Origin: Tetrapisispora phaffii CBS 4417
Lineage: Eukaryota; Ascomycota; Saccharomycetes; Saccharomycetales; Saccharomycetaceae
Length of the DNA stretch: 64,000 nucleotides
Reading direction: 5' to 3'
Assembly: GCF_000236905.1 (NCBI RefSeq)
Contig: NC_016529.1
Coordinates: forward strand, 434,001 to 498,000
A program made the position numbers and the translations under genes. Shown piece after piece: positions 29,542 to 39,561 of this stretch. The first letter of the stretch is position 1, and each line of letters opens with the position of its first letter. A model generated the notes under the pieces. The model was not told where the DNA came from and ran no database searches. It saw only the letters and a program-made list of their open reading frames with translations.

Positions 29542-30684
29542 ATGGCAATGGAAGAATCTAAAACTGTAGCTGCCACATTAACAAAGTTTCCACCATGTTG
29601 TTTGAGGATATTTAGGGATAAATACATACTAGTGGGGACGTATGAATTAGATAAACCTACTGGTAATAGAACTGGCACAGTGGATGTGTACGACGACGAG
29701 TTGGTATTAGTCAATTCTTATCCATGCTATGGTGCTGTACTGGATCTGAAATTATCACCATTTGATGCGACTTTGGTAATCTCGGCCCATTCTACTGGTA
29801 ATGTCATGTTGTGGAAGGTAGAGTGTGAATCTCGACTTGAATTGAAATTGATAAAGAACATCCAAGTCTTTGAGATAGAGACATTGATCACTTCGTTGCA
29901 TTTTTCACCCTTGAAAGCCAGCACTGTCTTATTAACTGCAACTTCAGGGGAAGCAGTGACAATTAATATCGAGACAGGAGATGTTACATTTTCGTCCAAC
30001 GCTGTGGAAGCATATTACTCAAAAGTAGAAACTAAGGCACTGAACGTTCAAGGTATATCCGAATCCATTGTCGAGCAAGATTCTGAACCATTCTCTACTA
30101 AACATTCATTAGAGTGTTGGACAGGCGAGTTTGGTGCATTACAACCTTTGGCAGACACCGTATTCACTGGAGGTGACGATGCCACAATAATGGGTCATGA
30201 TTTAAGAAGTCACGATGTCATTTGGACAAATAATAGAATACACGAAGCTGGTGTAGTTGGAATTAAATGCAGCACCCAAACGTTCCGGACCTCGAAACCA
30301 ACTTCGATCGTTACGGGATCATACGATGACCAAATCAGATCATTTGATTTCAGAATGTTGGGAGCAGACTCAATATACCCCGGCCAAAACATCCCGGTAC
30401 TCAACTCACAGCAGTTAAACTTAGGAGGCGGTGTGTGGAGATTCAGCGAAGCACCAATTAATTTACAATACGAGAAGGATACGCTATTAGTCTGTTGCAT
30501 GTATAATGGAACCAAGATTGTCACTATAAATGACTTGGAGACCTCTAATGCAGATGAACAATTCCAAGAGATACATTATTTAAAGAATGGACACGATTCA
30601 ATGTGTTACGGTGGTGACTGGTCTTCCCGTTTCATAGCCACATGTTCATTTTACGACAAGTCTTTACAGAAATGGAACCCTTGA
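29542..30684 (+). CDS. DPH7: Diphthine methyl ester methylesterase Dph7 (Rrt2), WD40 protein
   Basis: 380 aa (S. cerevisiae about 387). The N-terminus contains the family-typical TKFPPCCLRIFRDKYILVGTYELDK-TGNRTGTVDVY, followed by WD-type repeats such as YGAVLDLKLSPFDATLVISAHSTGNVMLWKVE, TVFTGGDDATIMGHDLR, TSIVTGSYDDQIRSFDFR and the terminal HDSMCYGGDWSSRFIATCSFYDKSLQKWN. Dph7 demethylates diphthine methyl ester before the final amidation that makes diphthamide on elongation factor 2. The ATG at 29542 is used (a second is at 29548); the codons upstream begin at TTG. Position matches YBR246W. Confidence 0.93.
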   Translation: MAMEESKTVAATLTKFPPCCLRIFRDKYILVGTYELDKPTGNRTGTVDVYDDELVLVNSYPCYGAVLDLKLSPFDATLVISAHSTGNVMLWKVECESRLELKLIKNIQVFEIETLITSLHFSPLKASTVLLTATSGEAVTINIETGDVTFSSNAVEAYYSKVETKALNVQGISESIVEQDSEPFSTKHSLECWTGEFGALQPLADTVFTGGDDATIMGHDLRSHDVIWTNNRIHEAGVVGIKCSTQTFRTSKPTSIVTGSYDDQIRSFDFRMLGADSIYPGQNIPVLNSQQLNLGGGVWRFSEAPINLQYEKDTLLVCCMYNGTKIVTINDLETSNADEQFQEIHYLKNGHDSMCYGGDWSSRFIATCSFYDKSLQKWNP

Positions 30685-31137
30685 ACCGCACCTCTCCCCC
30701 TGAAAACCAAAAGACACACAGGCACATCAACAAACCAACACATATACACACTTAAGAACAATACAGACACATACATATAATCTTAACATCCAATGTCTTA
30801 TATAGAACACCACCATCATTACATAACATCATCACTTTAGTACCTTTTTTACTGTCTTGTTCTCTTACTGAAAATTTTTATACTTCCGCACTGTTAGCGG
30901 CGATGAGATGCCTCATCGAACATATCACATAACAAAACGGTAGTGGTAAGGTAATTAATAAGATATAACTTCTTGTGTAGTGTAAGATGTTAACTGTAGT
31001 TTAAGCTAGATTAGTTGGGTTCTTGCCATTGTTGTGTTGTTCTATTCAAAAGAGTTGTGACAGAAAAGCTTTTTAAAAGGTAGTCTGTAGTAGTTTATTT
31101 CAATTTTACTCCTGCCAAAAAAAAAAGTTATCTAACG
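30685..31137. other. Intergenic DPH7-LSG1 (ribosome-biogenesis promoter)
   Basis: About 450 bp. It holds the RRPE and PAC elements of LSG1 (separate entry) and a poly-A run just before the ATG. A CA-rich stretch follows the DPH7 stop. No gene; SEH1, the S. cerevisiae neighbour, is absent. Confidence 0.6.
30869..30918 (+). promoter_or_regulatory. RRPE plus PAC elements of LSG1
   Basis: TGAAAATTTTT at 30869-30879 is an RRPE box (Stb3). GCGATGAGAT at 30900-30909 is a perfect PAC box (Dot6/Tod6), and an inverted PAC core CTCATCG follows at 30912-30918, so CGATGAG and CTCATCG form a 7-bp inverted repeat with a 4-bp spacer. The block lies 220-270 bp before the ATG, the usual place and order for S. 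cerevisiae ribosome-biogenesis genes. Confidence 0.75.
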
Positions 31138-33084
31138 ATGCCTCCAAAAGAACTACAAAAGAAGTGGAAAGCCCCAAAGGGTCCCAAACCTGTTCAACGT
31201 AAAAACAAGAATACTATTGGGTTAGGTAGAGCCCTTAGAAATGCTCGTCAACAAGAAAATGCCATTGAATATTTACCGGATGGTGAGATGAGATACACTA
31301 CCGAGAAGCATGAAGCTGATTGGGTTAAGTTGAGATCCGTTACTCAAGAATCTGCTTTAGATGAGTTTTTAAGTACTGCAGAATTAGCTGATAAGGATTT
31401 TGCTGCGGATAGACATGCTAATGTCAAAATCATCCGTTTAGATGCTGGTGTCGATAGTGGTAGCCAACCTGTGACTTTGACTAACGCACAACGTGAAACT
31501 TTGGATGCTAAACAAAGAGCTCATGCTAAGGAACTAATTGTGCCAAGAAGACCTAAATGGAATGAAAATACTTCCAAATATGAATTAGATAGATTAGAGA
31601 AAGAATCTTTCTTAGAATGGAGAAGAAAATTAGCGACTTTACAAGAATCTAATGATGACTTATTGTTGACACCCTTTGAAAGAAATATTGAAGTTTGGAG
31701 ACAGTTGTGGAGGGTTGTAGAGAGATCTGATTTAGTTGTACAAATTGTTGATGCTAGAGATCCGTTGTTATTCAGATCTGTTGATTTAGAACATTATGTC
31801 AAAGAAACTGACGATAGAAAACAAAATTTGTTGTTAGTCAATAAAGCAGATTTATTAACTCGTAAACAGAGAATAACATGGGCAAAGTATTTTATTTCAA
31901 AAAACATTTCTTTCACATTTTACTCTGCATTGAAAGCTAACCAACTATTGGATTTGGAAAACGAATTAGGTGAAGAAGAATTTTTGAAACAATATTCTGC
32001 TAATGATTTTTATAATGAAATCAAAGAAGGAGAAGAAGATATGGATGGCGAAGAATTAGATGAACTGTTACGAGAAAAAATAAAGATCCTAACAATCGAT
32101 CAATTAGAAGATTTGTTTCTGGCCAATGCTCCAAACGAACCTTTGATCACTCCTTTACCAGGCAAAGAATCCATAATTCAAATTGGTTTAGTCGGTTATC
32201 CAAATGTTGGTAAATCTTCTACTATCAACTCTTTAGTTGGTGCAAAGAAAGTTTCTGTTTCTTCTACTCCAGGTAAGACCAAACATTTCCAAACAATCAA
32301 GCTATCTGATTCAGTTATGCTGTGTGATTGTCCTGGTTTAGTGTTCCCAAATTTTGCTTACAATAAAGGTGAATTAGTATGTAACGGTGTTCTACCAATC
32401 GATCAATTGCGTGATTACATGAGTCCAAGTACTTTAGTAGCTGAAAGAATTCCAAAGTACTATTTGGAGGCAGTGTATGGTATCCATATTCAAACTAAAT
32501 CTGTGGAAGAGGGTGGTACAGGCAGCAACCACCCAACTGGCCAAGAACTGTTAGTAGCTTATGCAAGAGCCCGTGGTTATATGACCCAAGGTTTTGGTTC
32601 CGCCGATCAACCTCGTGCTTCACGTTATATCTTGAAGGATTACATCAACGGTAAGTTACTATACGTGAACCCACCTCCTCATATAGAAGACGATACACCA
32701 TTCACACAAGAAGAATGTGAAGAGTTCAACAGAGAGTTATACACGTTCGAGAAATTACCAGAAACCAGGAGAGACCAATTACGTGAAGCAGCTTTAAATA
32801 AAGGTATTGAAACACTGGATCTTGCACGTGATTTAGGTAAGTTAACATTCTCAGCCCATACTGGTGCAACTGAAGGTAAAGAAGCTAAGTCAGTGACTCA
32901 CGGTGGTAAGCAAGCTGCATTATTCAACGCTGCATCAGATCTAGACAGAGAGTTCTTCGAAATGAATAATATCAAGGGTAACTTTGTAACACCATTCCAT
33001 AAAGCTAGTAACACAAATAGTAAGAAGCATGATAAAAAAAATAAGAAAGCCAAAAAGAAAGCTGCCATGTACAGTGATTTTTAA
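31138..33084 (+). CDS. LSG1: Cytoplasmic GTPase of 60S maturation, Lsg1
   Basis: 648 aa (S. cerevisiae about 640). It is a circularly permuted GTPase: the G4 motif NKAD (235-238) comes before the P-loop GYPNVGKSS (353-361), followed by the threonine-containing SSTPGKTKHFQT switch and G3 DCPG (397-400). The N-terminus (MPPKELQKKWKAPKGPKP) is basic and contacts rRNA; the C-terminus is Lys-rich (KKHDKKNKKAKKKA). Lsg1 acts on the cytosolic pre-60S particle to release the export adaptor Nmd3. The first ATG is preceded by a run of A. The PAC/RRPE promoter agrees with a ribosome-assembly function. Position matches YGL099W. Confidence 0.96.
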   Translation: MPPKELQKKWKAPKGPKPVQRKNKNTIGLGRALRNARQQENAIEYLPDGEMRYTTEKHEADWVKLRSVTQESALDEFLSTAELADKDFAADRHANVKIIRLDAGVDSGSQPVTLTNAQRETLDAKQRAHAKELIVPRRPKWNENTSKYELDRLEKESFLEWRRKLATLQESNDDLLLTPFERNIEVWRQLWRVVERSDLVVQIVDARDPLLFRSVDLEHYVKETDDRKQNLLLVNKADLLTRKQRITWAKYFISKNISFTFYSALKANQLLDLENELGEEEFLKQYSANDFYNEIKEGEEDMDGEELDELLREKIKILTIDQLEDLFLANAPNEPLITPLPGKESIIQIGLVGYPNVGKSSTINSLVGAKKVSVSSTPGKTKHFQTIKLSDSVMLCDCPGLVFPNFAYNKGELVCNGVLPIDQLRDYMSPSTLVAERIPKYYLEAVYGIHIQTKSVEEGGTGSNHPTGQELLVAYARARGYMTQGFGSADQPRASRYILKDYINGKLLYVNPPPHIEDDTPFTQEECEEFNRELYTFEKLPETRRDQLREAALNKGIETLDLARDLGKLTFSAHTGATEGKEAKSVTHGGKQAALFNAASDLDREFFEMNNIKGNFVTPFHKASNTNSKKHDKKNKKAKKKAAMYSDF

Positions 33085-33295
33085 GACATCAATAACCAAA
33101 ATAAAATCAAGTAAAATATCAATCGAAAAAAAAATACATAGTAAGTAATCACATCTATAGATAACCTAACTATAAGTAAAATCATTATTATTATCACTAT
33201 TATTACCACCATCAGTGTCACTGTCACCGTCAGCATCATCAACCAAATATCTTAACCCTAACCGGTTACCCCGCTCAAGTGACCCACAGCATCAA

Positions 33296-33342
33296 AAAAT
33301 TTTTCATTTCGATCTCATCTCGAAATTTGTGTTGTATATAAA
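33296..33342 (+). promoter_or_regulatory. RRPE-like element and TATA box with no annotated gene behind them
   Basis: AAAATTTTTCA at 33296-33306 is the reverse complement of an RRPE box, and TATATAAA at 33335-33342 is a strong TATA box. The next recognised gene, SRM1, starts almost 800 bp further on, too far for a yeast TATA-driven start site. The first ATG after the TATA is that of the small ORF at 33461. Confidence 0.4.
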
Positions 33343-33460
33343 GGCATCGATTCTTTCAATTATAACAGAGGTTTCTTTCAGTTATCACAATTTGATTGTA
33401 TTAACCTTTATTGTTTTTAAGTTGTTCTTCTTATTCTTTGGTAGAAAAAAGTAACATATA

Positions 33461-33604
33461 ATGGCTCTTTTACACATTCTGACGTGTACTTTCTGGAACG
33501 TTTTGTTTCAATCCCACTCACTGATGAATAAGCTTAAGATGCCAAGAATAGATTACTATGCCCTTTTCGCTAACAACGACAGAAACCCACTGTTCGTAGT
33601 TTGA
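33461..33604 (+). CDS. Candidate small ORF, 47 aa, unknown
   Basis: An ORF of 48 codons with stop. It starts MALLHILTCTFWNVLFQ and ends DYYALFANNDRNPLFVV. I recognise no family. It is supported by being the first ATG about 120 bp after a TATA box, by an A-rich context before the ATG (ACATATAATGG), and by codon choice that leans to optimal C-ending codons (AAC in 4 of 5 Asn, TTC in 3 of 4 Phe), unlike random intergenic DNA here. The N-terminal third is hydrophobic. A chance ORF is still quite possible at this length. Confidence 0.3.
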   Translation: MALLHILTCTFWNVLFQSHSLMNKLKMPRIDYYALFANNDRNPLFVV

Positions 33605-34118
33605 TAGTAGGTGGGCGGACATATTACCTTTTTTCTATTTAATTAGTCTTTTTATTATTAATGCTCCATTGCTAGCAGAGTTCATTGCTCATCATTTAAT
33701 CGATTTAGGATTATGAGGAAAATGGATCAACGATGTCGTAAATGGTTCTTGTATTCTTGCACTTTTTATAGTTTAAATCTTTCAATCTTGTTAAAACCAG
33801 GATAATAAATACCTTGTAAAGCTTGTGTTTAATGGTATTCAGAATTTCATTTTTATCGAAGGAGAGAGAGAGAGATGGTCGAGAGTACAAATTCACGCTA
33901 ATTCTTTATACAGTAATAATCTGAAAATTTTTGATCCAGCATAAAAGCTTCTAATGAGTTCAATTCATCCTAAGATCATTTTTAATTGCCACTATTTAGT
34001 GAGTTCGAAACACCAAGATTATATCGTCAATAATTATTTAAACTTAGGATACTTGTAAGAAACATCAAGTCTTTTGATACTTGTTCAGCGATACCAACAA
34101 TATATTACAAACTAAGAA

Positions 34119-35558
34119 ATGGCAAAAAGAGTTATTTCAACTAGCGAAGCTACTGAACATGTCGCTAAGAAGGCCACCAAACCAAAATCACATATTTTAA
34201 ATACCCAAGATGATTATAAGTCATTATTTCTATCTGTGCAACCATTGGATATCTTCTGTTGGGGAAGTGGCTCCATGTGTGAATTAGGTTTAGGCAAATT
34301 GGCCAAAAATAAAGAAGTTAAGAGACCAAGATTAAATCCTTTCTTACCTCGTGATGAAGCTAAAATTATCTCATTTACTGCGGGTGGTATGCACACATTG
34401 GCCCTTGATTCAAACAATGACATCTGGTCTTGGGGTTGCAATGATGTCGGTGCGTTAGGCAGAGATACTTCAGATTCTAAAGAAACTTTAAAAGATATTG
34501 ATGATGTTGATTCAAGTGATGATGACGATGGCGATTTGAACGAAGCAGAATCCACACCTGCTAAAATTCCAAGAGAATCTTTCCCACCGTTAGCTGAAGG
34601 TCATAAAATCGTCCAATTAGCTGCTACTGATAATTTAAGTGCTGCTCTATTTAGCAATGGTGAAGTTTACGCCTGGGGCACCTTCCGTTGTAATGAAGGT
34701 ATCTTAGGTTTTTATCAAGAAGATATCAAGATTCAAAGAACGCCGTGGAAAGTTCCAAAGTTTTCAAAGTATAAAATTGTTCAACTAGCACCAGGTAAGG
34801 ACCATATTTTATTCTTAGATGAAGAAGGTATTGTTTTTGCTTGGGGTAATGGTCAACAAAACCAACTGGGTAGAAAGGTCCTAGAAAGATATCGTTTAAA
34901 GACCTTGGATCCAAGACCATTTGGTCTAAGACACATTAAATTCATTGCATCAGGTGAAAACCATTCTTTTGCTATCAATAAAGATGGAAAATTAGTTAGT
35001 TGGGGTTTAAACCAATTCGGTCAATGCGGTGTTTCTGAAAGCATCGAAGATGGTGGAATGGTTGACAAGCCAAAGAAAGTTTTGATTCCAGATGGATTGT
35101 CTATAAAGACTATTGCTGCAGGTGAACATCACTCCTTAGTTTTAACTCAGGACGGTGACTTGTATTCTTTCGGTAGACTAGATATGATGGAAGTTGGTAT
35201 TGCCAAAGACAAACTACCAGAATATGTGTATAAGGACGAACATGGAAAGGCACGTTCAATTCCGCTTCCAACTAAGTTGGAATCTGTTCCAAAATTTAAA
35301 AATATTGCTGCTGGCTCTCACCATTCCCTTGCTGTTGCTAAGAATGGTATCGCATACTCATGGGGTTTTGGTGAAACATACGCTGTTGGTTTAGGTCCAG
35401 CCGGCGAGGATGTCGAAGTTCCAACAAGAATTAAGAACACAGCCACTCAAGAACATAACATCGTATTGGTCGGTTGTGGTGGCCAATTCTCTATTTCTGG
35501 TGGTGTCAAACTCTCTGAAGAAGATTCTGAAAAGAGAGCCGATGAAATGGATGATTAA
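34119..35558 (+). CDS. SRM1: Ran guanine-nucleotide exchange factor Srm1/Prp20 (RCC1)
   Basis: 479 aa (S. cerevisiae about 482). Seven-bladed RCC1 propeller with the usual G-x-HHSL/TLAL repeats: AGGMHTLALDSNNDIWSWGCNDVGALG, APGKDHILFLDEEGIVFAWGNGQQNQLG, ASGENHSFAINKDGKLVSWGLNQFGQCG, AAGEHHSLVLTQDGDLYSFG and AAGSHHSLAVAKNGIAYSWGFGETYAVGLG. A basic N-terminus (KKATKPK) fits nuclear import and an acidic insert (SSDDDDGDLNEAE, about 126-145) sits in one blade. It loads GTP on Ran/Gsp1 at chromatin and so drives nuclear transport. Position matches YGL097W. Confidence 0.97.
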   Translation: MAKRVISTSEATEHVAKKATKPKSHILNTQDDYKSLFLSVQPLDIFCWGSGSMCELGLGKLAKNKEVKRPRLNPFLPRDEAKIISFTAGGMHTLALDSNNDIWSWGCNDVGALGRDTSDSKETLKDIDDVDSSDDDDGDLNEAESTPAKIPRESFPPLAEGHKIVQLAATDNLSAALFSNGEVYAWGTFRCNEGILGFYQEDIKIQRTPWKVPKFSKYKIVQLAPGKDHILFLDEEGIVFAWGNGQQNQLGRKVLERYRLKTLDPRPFGLRHIKFIASGENHSFAINKDGKLVSWGLNQFGQCGVSESIEDGGMVDKPKKVLIPDGLSIKTIAAGEHHSLVLTQDGDLYSFGRLDMMEVGIAKDKLPEYVYKDEHGKARSIPLPTKLESVPKFKNIAAGSHHSLAVAKNGIAYSWGFGETYAVGLGPAGEDVEVPTRIKNTATQEHNIVLVGCGGQFSISGGVKLSEEDSEKRADEMDD

Positions 35559-35847
35559 ACAAAAATAGAATGTAATTATATATCAAATATTCTAAATAAA
35601 TTGAATATTAAAGAATACAGATATTTTCTAAAACATTTTATATATTCTATTTTGTACTATTATTAAAATGAATAAAGTAAGTAACTATTTAATATATACA
35701 TAGACAGCAGTGATATCTGCAATATATATCATTTCCATACTTGAAAATAAAACTTAAATAAAAAAAACATCGTTCATAACATGTAATCATTAGCTAGATT
35801 AAAAATAATATCTACATATCTATACATTACTTGTCTAAATAATTTAA
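35559..35847. other. Convergent intergenic SRM1-HIS7
   Basis: About 290 bp of very AT-rich 3' flank shared by the two convergent genes. Nothing else is seen. Confidence 0.5.
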
Positions 35848-37536
35848 TTATTTTTTGTTCATGCGAACCTTCAGGCCTTGTTGAATTAAATATTCCTTTA
35901 CATCATTGACAGTATACTCTTCTCTGTGAAACATGCCTGCACCTAAACAAGCATCTGCATGACCAATTTCAAAACCATCTTTAAAGTCTTTTGGATTACC
36001 AGCGCCACTGGATGCAATAATTGGGATATTAACAGCTTGTTTTGCCAAATTTACCAATTCTAAATCATATCCTGAGTTGGAACCATCTTTATCAATACAA
36101 TTCAATAAAATTTCACCAGCGCCCAAAGCCTCACATGCTCTAACTAATTCCCACACGCCTAAATCTCTAGATTCTCTTCCGCCTTTCAAAGTACATTGAT
36201 ACCAAACCCATGTCTGCCCTTTTTCATTTGGGAATTTTGACTTAATGCATTTATTTTTGGTTTCTGAGGGGTCATTAACGTATACTCTCTTTGGATCGAC
36301 GGAGATGACAACCGCTTGTGCACCGTATGCTTTTGAGATAGTTTCAATAGGAGATGTTCCATCACCTTTACAGCCCGCTGAGTAATATTTTTCTGCTGCG
36401 TATACAGCATCTGTACCGATCGATACTTTGTCGGCACCCGATCTGAAGTATAATCCTGCAACCTCTAGGGCTTGAATGACCGTTCCATCGGTATCAACAA
36501 TATCCTTAATTCCACCACCCACGGTAAGTGGAACAAAACATGTCTTTGCTGCTAATTTCAGGACATCTAACATTGGTGCATCCTTTAATGGACAATCTCT
36601 AAACGATGTGATATTTAAAAATGTGACTTCATCAGCACCTTGTTCATAATATTTTTGAGCCAATTGTACCGGTTTACCCAAATTTCTAACATCTTTTTCA
36701 CCATTGGATTCTCTGACATCATATTGATCTCCTTTAGTGACAACAAGATCACCTCTATCATTGGTTCTAACATCTAAACACGCTATTATTCTTCTTGTCA
36801 AGCCATGATTAGAGTAATCATTGCCTAAAAGTGTCTTTTCTTCTACACTGTATGTATTTACAGATGGATGTGTTTGTTTTAAGAAGTTGTTAATGATTTC
36901 CAAACCTGCAGTGCTAGACTTTTCTGGATGGAATTGTGTGGCAAATATATTATCCTTTGAAATAGCAGCAATAAATTCTTCAGTACCATATTTTGCCTTT
37001 GCAACTTTCCAATTTCCAGCTCTTAATTTCTGTTCCGCCGTATCATTTAGTATCATTGCATAAGAATGGACAAAATAATATCTTTTGAATGAATCTAACC
37101 CGTAGAACAGGTCCAAATCTGGCGAATCCAAATCATTAGGAATGATACTATTCCAACCGATCTCCGGAACAGGCTTATTGTTATCATCATTTTCATTGAA
37201 CTTCGATAATTTTAAATCAATGAAACCCAAGCCTGTACTTTCTGGTGACTCTTCTGAACCACTAAAGAAAGCTTGTAAACCAACACATATACCCATAATC
37301 GGTTTACCAGATTTAATATATTGATTAACAGGATCTTTGAACCCTTTTGAAAACAAATTATCTACGAAATGACCATAGTTACCAACACCTGGCAAGATAA
37401 GTCTCTCTGCTTTCAACAACTCTGGATCTGTAGCTTCACTAACCAATTTAACCTCATACCCTAAAAATTCAATTGCATTGGTTAATGATTGCAAATTACC
37501 ACTTTTAACGTCAATAACGTGAACAACAGCACCCAT
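35848..37536 (-). CDS. HIS7: Imidazole glycerol phosphate synthase (HisH-HisF fusion)
   Basis: 562 aa (S. cerevisiae about 552). The N-terminal class I glutamine amidotransferase has the nucleophile Cys84 in [11 protein letters not shown] and His203/Glu205 in FHPEKS. The C-terminal HisF (beta/alpha)8 barrel, from about 248, has the catalytic Asp255 in [20 protein letters not shown], a [11 protein letters not shown] phosphate-site strand, [16 protein letters not shown] and [23 protein letters not shown]. It makes IGP and AICAR from PRFAR, linking histidine and purine synthesis. Start at the first ATG, where [18 protein letters not shown] matches the family. Position matches YBR248C, the last chromosome II-series gene in the window. 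Confidence 0.97.
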   Translation of the reverse strand: MGAVVHVIDVKSGNLQSLTNAIEFLGYEVKLVSEATDPELLKAERLILPGVGNYGHFVDNLFSKGFKDPVNQYIKSGKPIMGICVGLQAFFSGSEESPESTGLGFIDLKLSKFNENDDNNKPVPEIGWNSIIPNDLDSPDLDLFYGLDSFKRYYFVHSYAMILNDTAEQKLRAGNWKVAKAKYGTEEFIAAISKDNIFATQFHPEKSSTAGLEIINNFLKQTHPSVNTYSVEEKTLLGNDYSNHGLTRRIIACLDVRTNDRGDLVVTKGDQYDVRESNGEKDVRNLGKPVQLAQKYYEQGADEVTFLNITSFRDCPLKDAPMLDVLKLAAKTCFVPLTVGGGIKDIVDTDGTVIQALEVAGLYFRSGADKVSIGTDAVYAAEKYYSAGCKGDGTSPIETISKAYGAQAVVISVDPKRVYVNDPSETKNKCIKSKFPNEKGQTWVWYQCTLKGGRESRDLGVWELVRACEALGAGEILLNCIDKDGSNSGYDLELVNLAKQAVNIPIIASSGAGNPKDFKDGFEIGHADACLGAGMFHREEYTVNDVKEYLIQQGLKVRMNKK

Positions 37537-38244
37537 GATTCTTTCACTAATTTATCACTTTTTTCTATTGGAATATATCCTTTCTCACTGAAATCAAACA
37601 AAAGAGAATGCAACTGTCTTTCAAATATTCATCTCATCATCTGAAACCTCTTCATGCAATAAACGATAACACACATATACGTATATATATAAATACTTAA
37701 CGTCCATGTTTCAAGATCCGTAATACAAGTACAGTCAGGTTCTGAGTATTAACTAATATTACTCAACCGATATATATGCATCTCTGCACGGGCGTTTCTA
37801 AGAAAAAATCGGTAATGAGTAACACATCAAACAATTTCGAAAAGTTATCGATGAGCAGAAATGAAGACACACTGTTTCGAGGTCTTGGGCCATGGCAGAA
37901 GGTTACTCTCGTAACTCTGATGCTGACACTGACGCATATGGCGGGTTCTTTTGTACTCTTTTAAAGGAGTGGACACTGGAATGAGGTTCTAGTGAGTTCT
38001 GCAGCTAATAATTTTCAGAAAAGTTGTCTTTTGACTCTGTCATGGGAGATGTTTAAGAACTGTTAAGGTTTTTGAGATCGATACATCGACAAATGTATAG
38101 ATCTATTGAAGCCAGTTTACTATTTGTTCTCATTCTTATGTCATCTTGGCTACATACATATATACATGTATAAATATAATACTAATTACTGCGTGTTTAT
38201 TGAATTTTTAGTTTATTACATATGTGTTTTGGTATGTACTTTGA
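37537..38244. other. HIS7 promoter and CBC2 3' flank; junction of synteny blocks
   Basis: About 700 bp. It lies where the partner series switches from chromosome II genes to chromosome XVI genes. TGACTC at 38032-38037 is a Gcn4/Bas1 half-site; S. cerevisiae HIS7 is controlled by both factors through such sites, but here it is about 500 bp from the ATG. An ATG-started 62-codon ORF (37776-37964) with a hydrophobic C-terminus is not called. Confidence 0.45.
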
Positions 38245-39024
38245 TTATTCAGGTATGTATGTATCTTCTACACCCATGTTAACGTTATCATCGCTGTTTT
38301 GCAGATTACTGTAAGCGTCATCTTGGTTTTCGTTATTATCTGGGAAAGATTGTGGGAACATATCTTGATCAGCACCTTCGCTTTGCATGTGTTGTTGTTT
38401 TTGAGAGGGGATATGTTGATGTGATCCAAATCTATTTCTTCTTCCGCCGTTAAAGTTTCTACCGTGGTGTGAATGGTTGTGTTGATTAAATTTGTTTTGA
38501 CCGAAGTTATTAGCTACCTCATTATTATTACCGATACGATTAGCCAGTGGAATAGCAAACCCACCTCTAGACGCATCGAATTCGAATTTCAATTCATCAC
38601 TAACTTGGCCACCACTCTTGCCTCTACCAAACTGTCTTCCATCTTCAAAACCAGGATCTAAATCAATCGTGATAACTCTGTCGTCCAGTTTAGTGTCACC
38701 TAAATACTTCACAGCATTTAGAGCCTCTTCTGGAGTATTAAATATAACAAAACAGAACCCACATGGAGTAAATTTAAACCTATCTAGACCCATAATAATT
38801 CTTTTTATAAACCCACATTTAGAAAATAATTCATAAATTTGTTCTTCTGAAGTGTAAAAGGATAGATTACCAACGTAAATAGTACCTGATTTTGTTGACT
38901 CACGCAGTTGCTCCAAACCATTAGCACGGTTTTTTCTAGCCTTCTTCAAAAGATACAATGAAGGTTTATCCAATCTCTCAGCAGAGTGGTCATACTTAAT
39001 TTCATCAAATTCCGCTAATGACAT
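38245..39024 (-). CDS. CBC2: Nuclear cap-binding complex small subunit Cbc2 (CBP20)
   Basis: 259 aa, longer than the S. cerevisiae protein (about 208). One RRM spans about 47-125, with RNP2 IYVGNL (49-54) and RNP1 GFCFVIF (89-95). Tyr residues before the RRM ([10 protein letters not shown] region) and the following [24 protein letters not shown] complete the cap-stacking pocket typical of CBP20. The extra length is a low-complexity Asn/Gln/His/Arg tail ([20 protein letters not shown]). With Cbc1 it binds the m7G cap of nascent Pol II transcripts. Homologue of YPL178W and first gene of the chromosome XVI series here. Confidence 0.93.
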   Translation of the reverse strand: MSLAEFDEIKYDHSAERLDKPSLYLLKKARKNRANGLEQLRESTKSGTIYVGNLSFYTSEEQIYELFSKCGFIKRIIMGLDRFKFTPCGFCFVIFNTPEEALNAVKYLGDTKLDDRVITIDLDPGFEDGRQFGRGKSGGQVSDELKFEFDASRGGFAIPLANRIGNNNEVANNFGQNKFNQHNHSHHGRNFNGGRRNRFGSHQHIPSQKQQHMQSEGADQDMFPQSFPDNNENQDDAYSNLQNSDDNVNMGVEDTYIPE

Positions 39025-39561
39025 ATCTAAATTTTCCTATCTATTTCCTTCTCTTCTAATATTTTCGCTTCCAAATCAACTAGTATATATATAATAACAC
39101 AATTAACAGTCACCAATTGGTTTCAGCTCGACACCTGTTTACTAAGCCATTGAACTAATATAAACTATAAACAAGACCAGTTTTTGTAATGTATATACTC
39201 AATATTAATACTTTATATCATCGTTAACATCTGCTTCTTTAAAAAATTATAAAGCACAAAAACAATGCGACGCCGGGTAAACATAGTATAAGTTTACCAA
39301 TTGACACTTCAACTAACCACATGGATCAGTGAATTGCTCGAAGTATAGATCTATATATTGTCCTTTTGATATATTTATTGTCCTTTTGATACATGTTAAA
39401 ACGATATTTTAAATAGAAGTCAGTCTACTACAGTTCTCCCTAGAACACTAAATTTAATCCTCATGTTTTTTTAGAGAACTGTTGGAGTTGATAATACCAG
39501 AGTGTTGGGCATTGGTTGTTTGTCAGCATTGAGTCATTCAAGTCTTATTGGATGTTCCAAA
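39025..39561. other. CBC2 promoter and 3' flank of the Gag-like gene
   Basis: About 535 bp. CGGGTAA at 39274-39280 is a Reb1 site about 250 bp before the CBC2 ATG. Two copies of TATTGTCCTTTTGATA occur 20 bp apart at 39356-39391. No LTR, pol remnant or other ORF is visible. Confidence 0.5.
39274..39280 (+). promoter_or_regulatory. Candidate Reb1 site upstream of CBC2
   Basis: An exact CGGGTAA core about 250 bp upstream of CBC2, next to A-rich DNA. This is the position in which Reb1 usually marks a nucleosome-free promoter. Confidence 0.45.

Larger units (their letters stand above)
33085..34118. other. Intergenic LSG1-SRM1
   Basis: 1.03 kb. USE1 and ENP1, expected from the two parental orders, are missing. 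The region contains RRPE-like AAAATTTTTCA at 33296-33306, a TATA box TATATAAA at 33335-33342 and a 47-codon ORF at 33461-33604 (separate entry). The last 500 bp, AT-rich with a short GA run near 33862-33874, would be the SRM1 promoter. Confidence 0.55.

Noticed and set aside
33250..33275. TAACCCTAACC resembling telomeric repeat
   Set aside because: Two units only, in a normal promoter region with intact neighbouring genes.
37776..37964. 62-codon ORF with hydrophobic C-terminus in the HIS7 promoter
   Set aside because: It has an ATG but non-optimal codons and no homologue I know; chance length in this spacer. Weak candidate only.
39482..39561. TGTTGGAG start resembling a Ty LTR end
   Set aside because: No matching CAACA end, primer-binding site or second copy; only 80 bp remain before the ORF.
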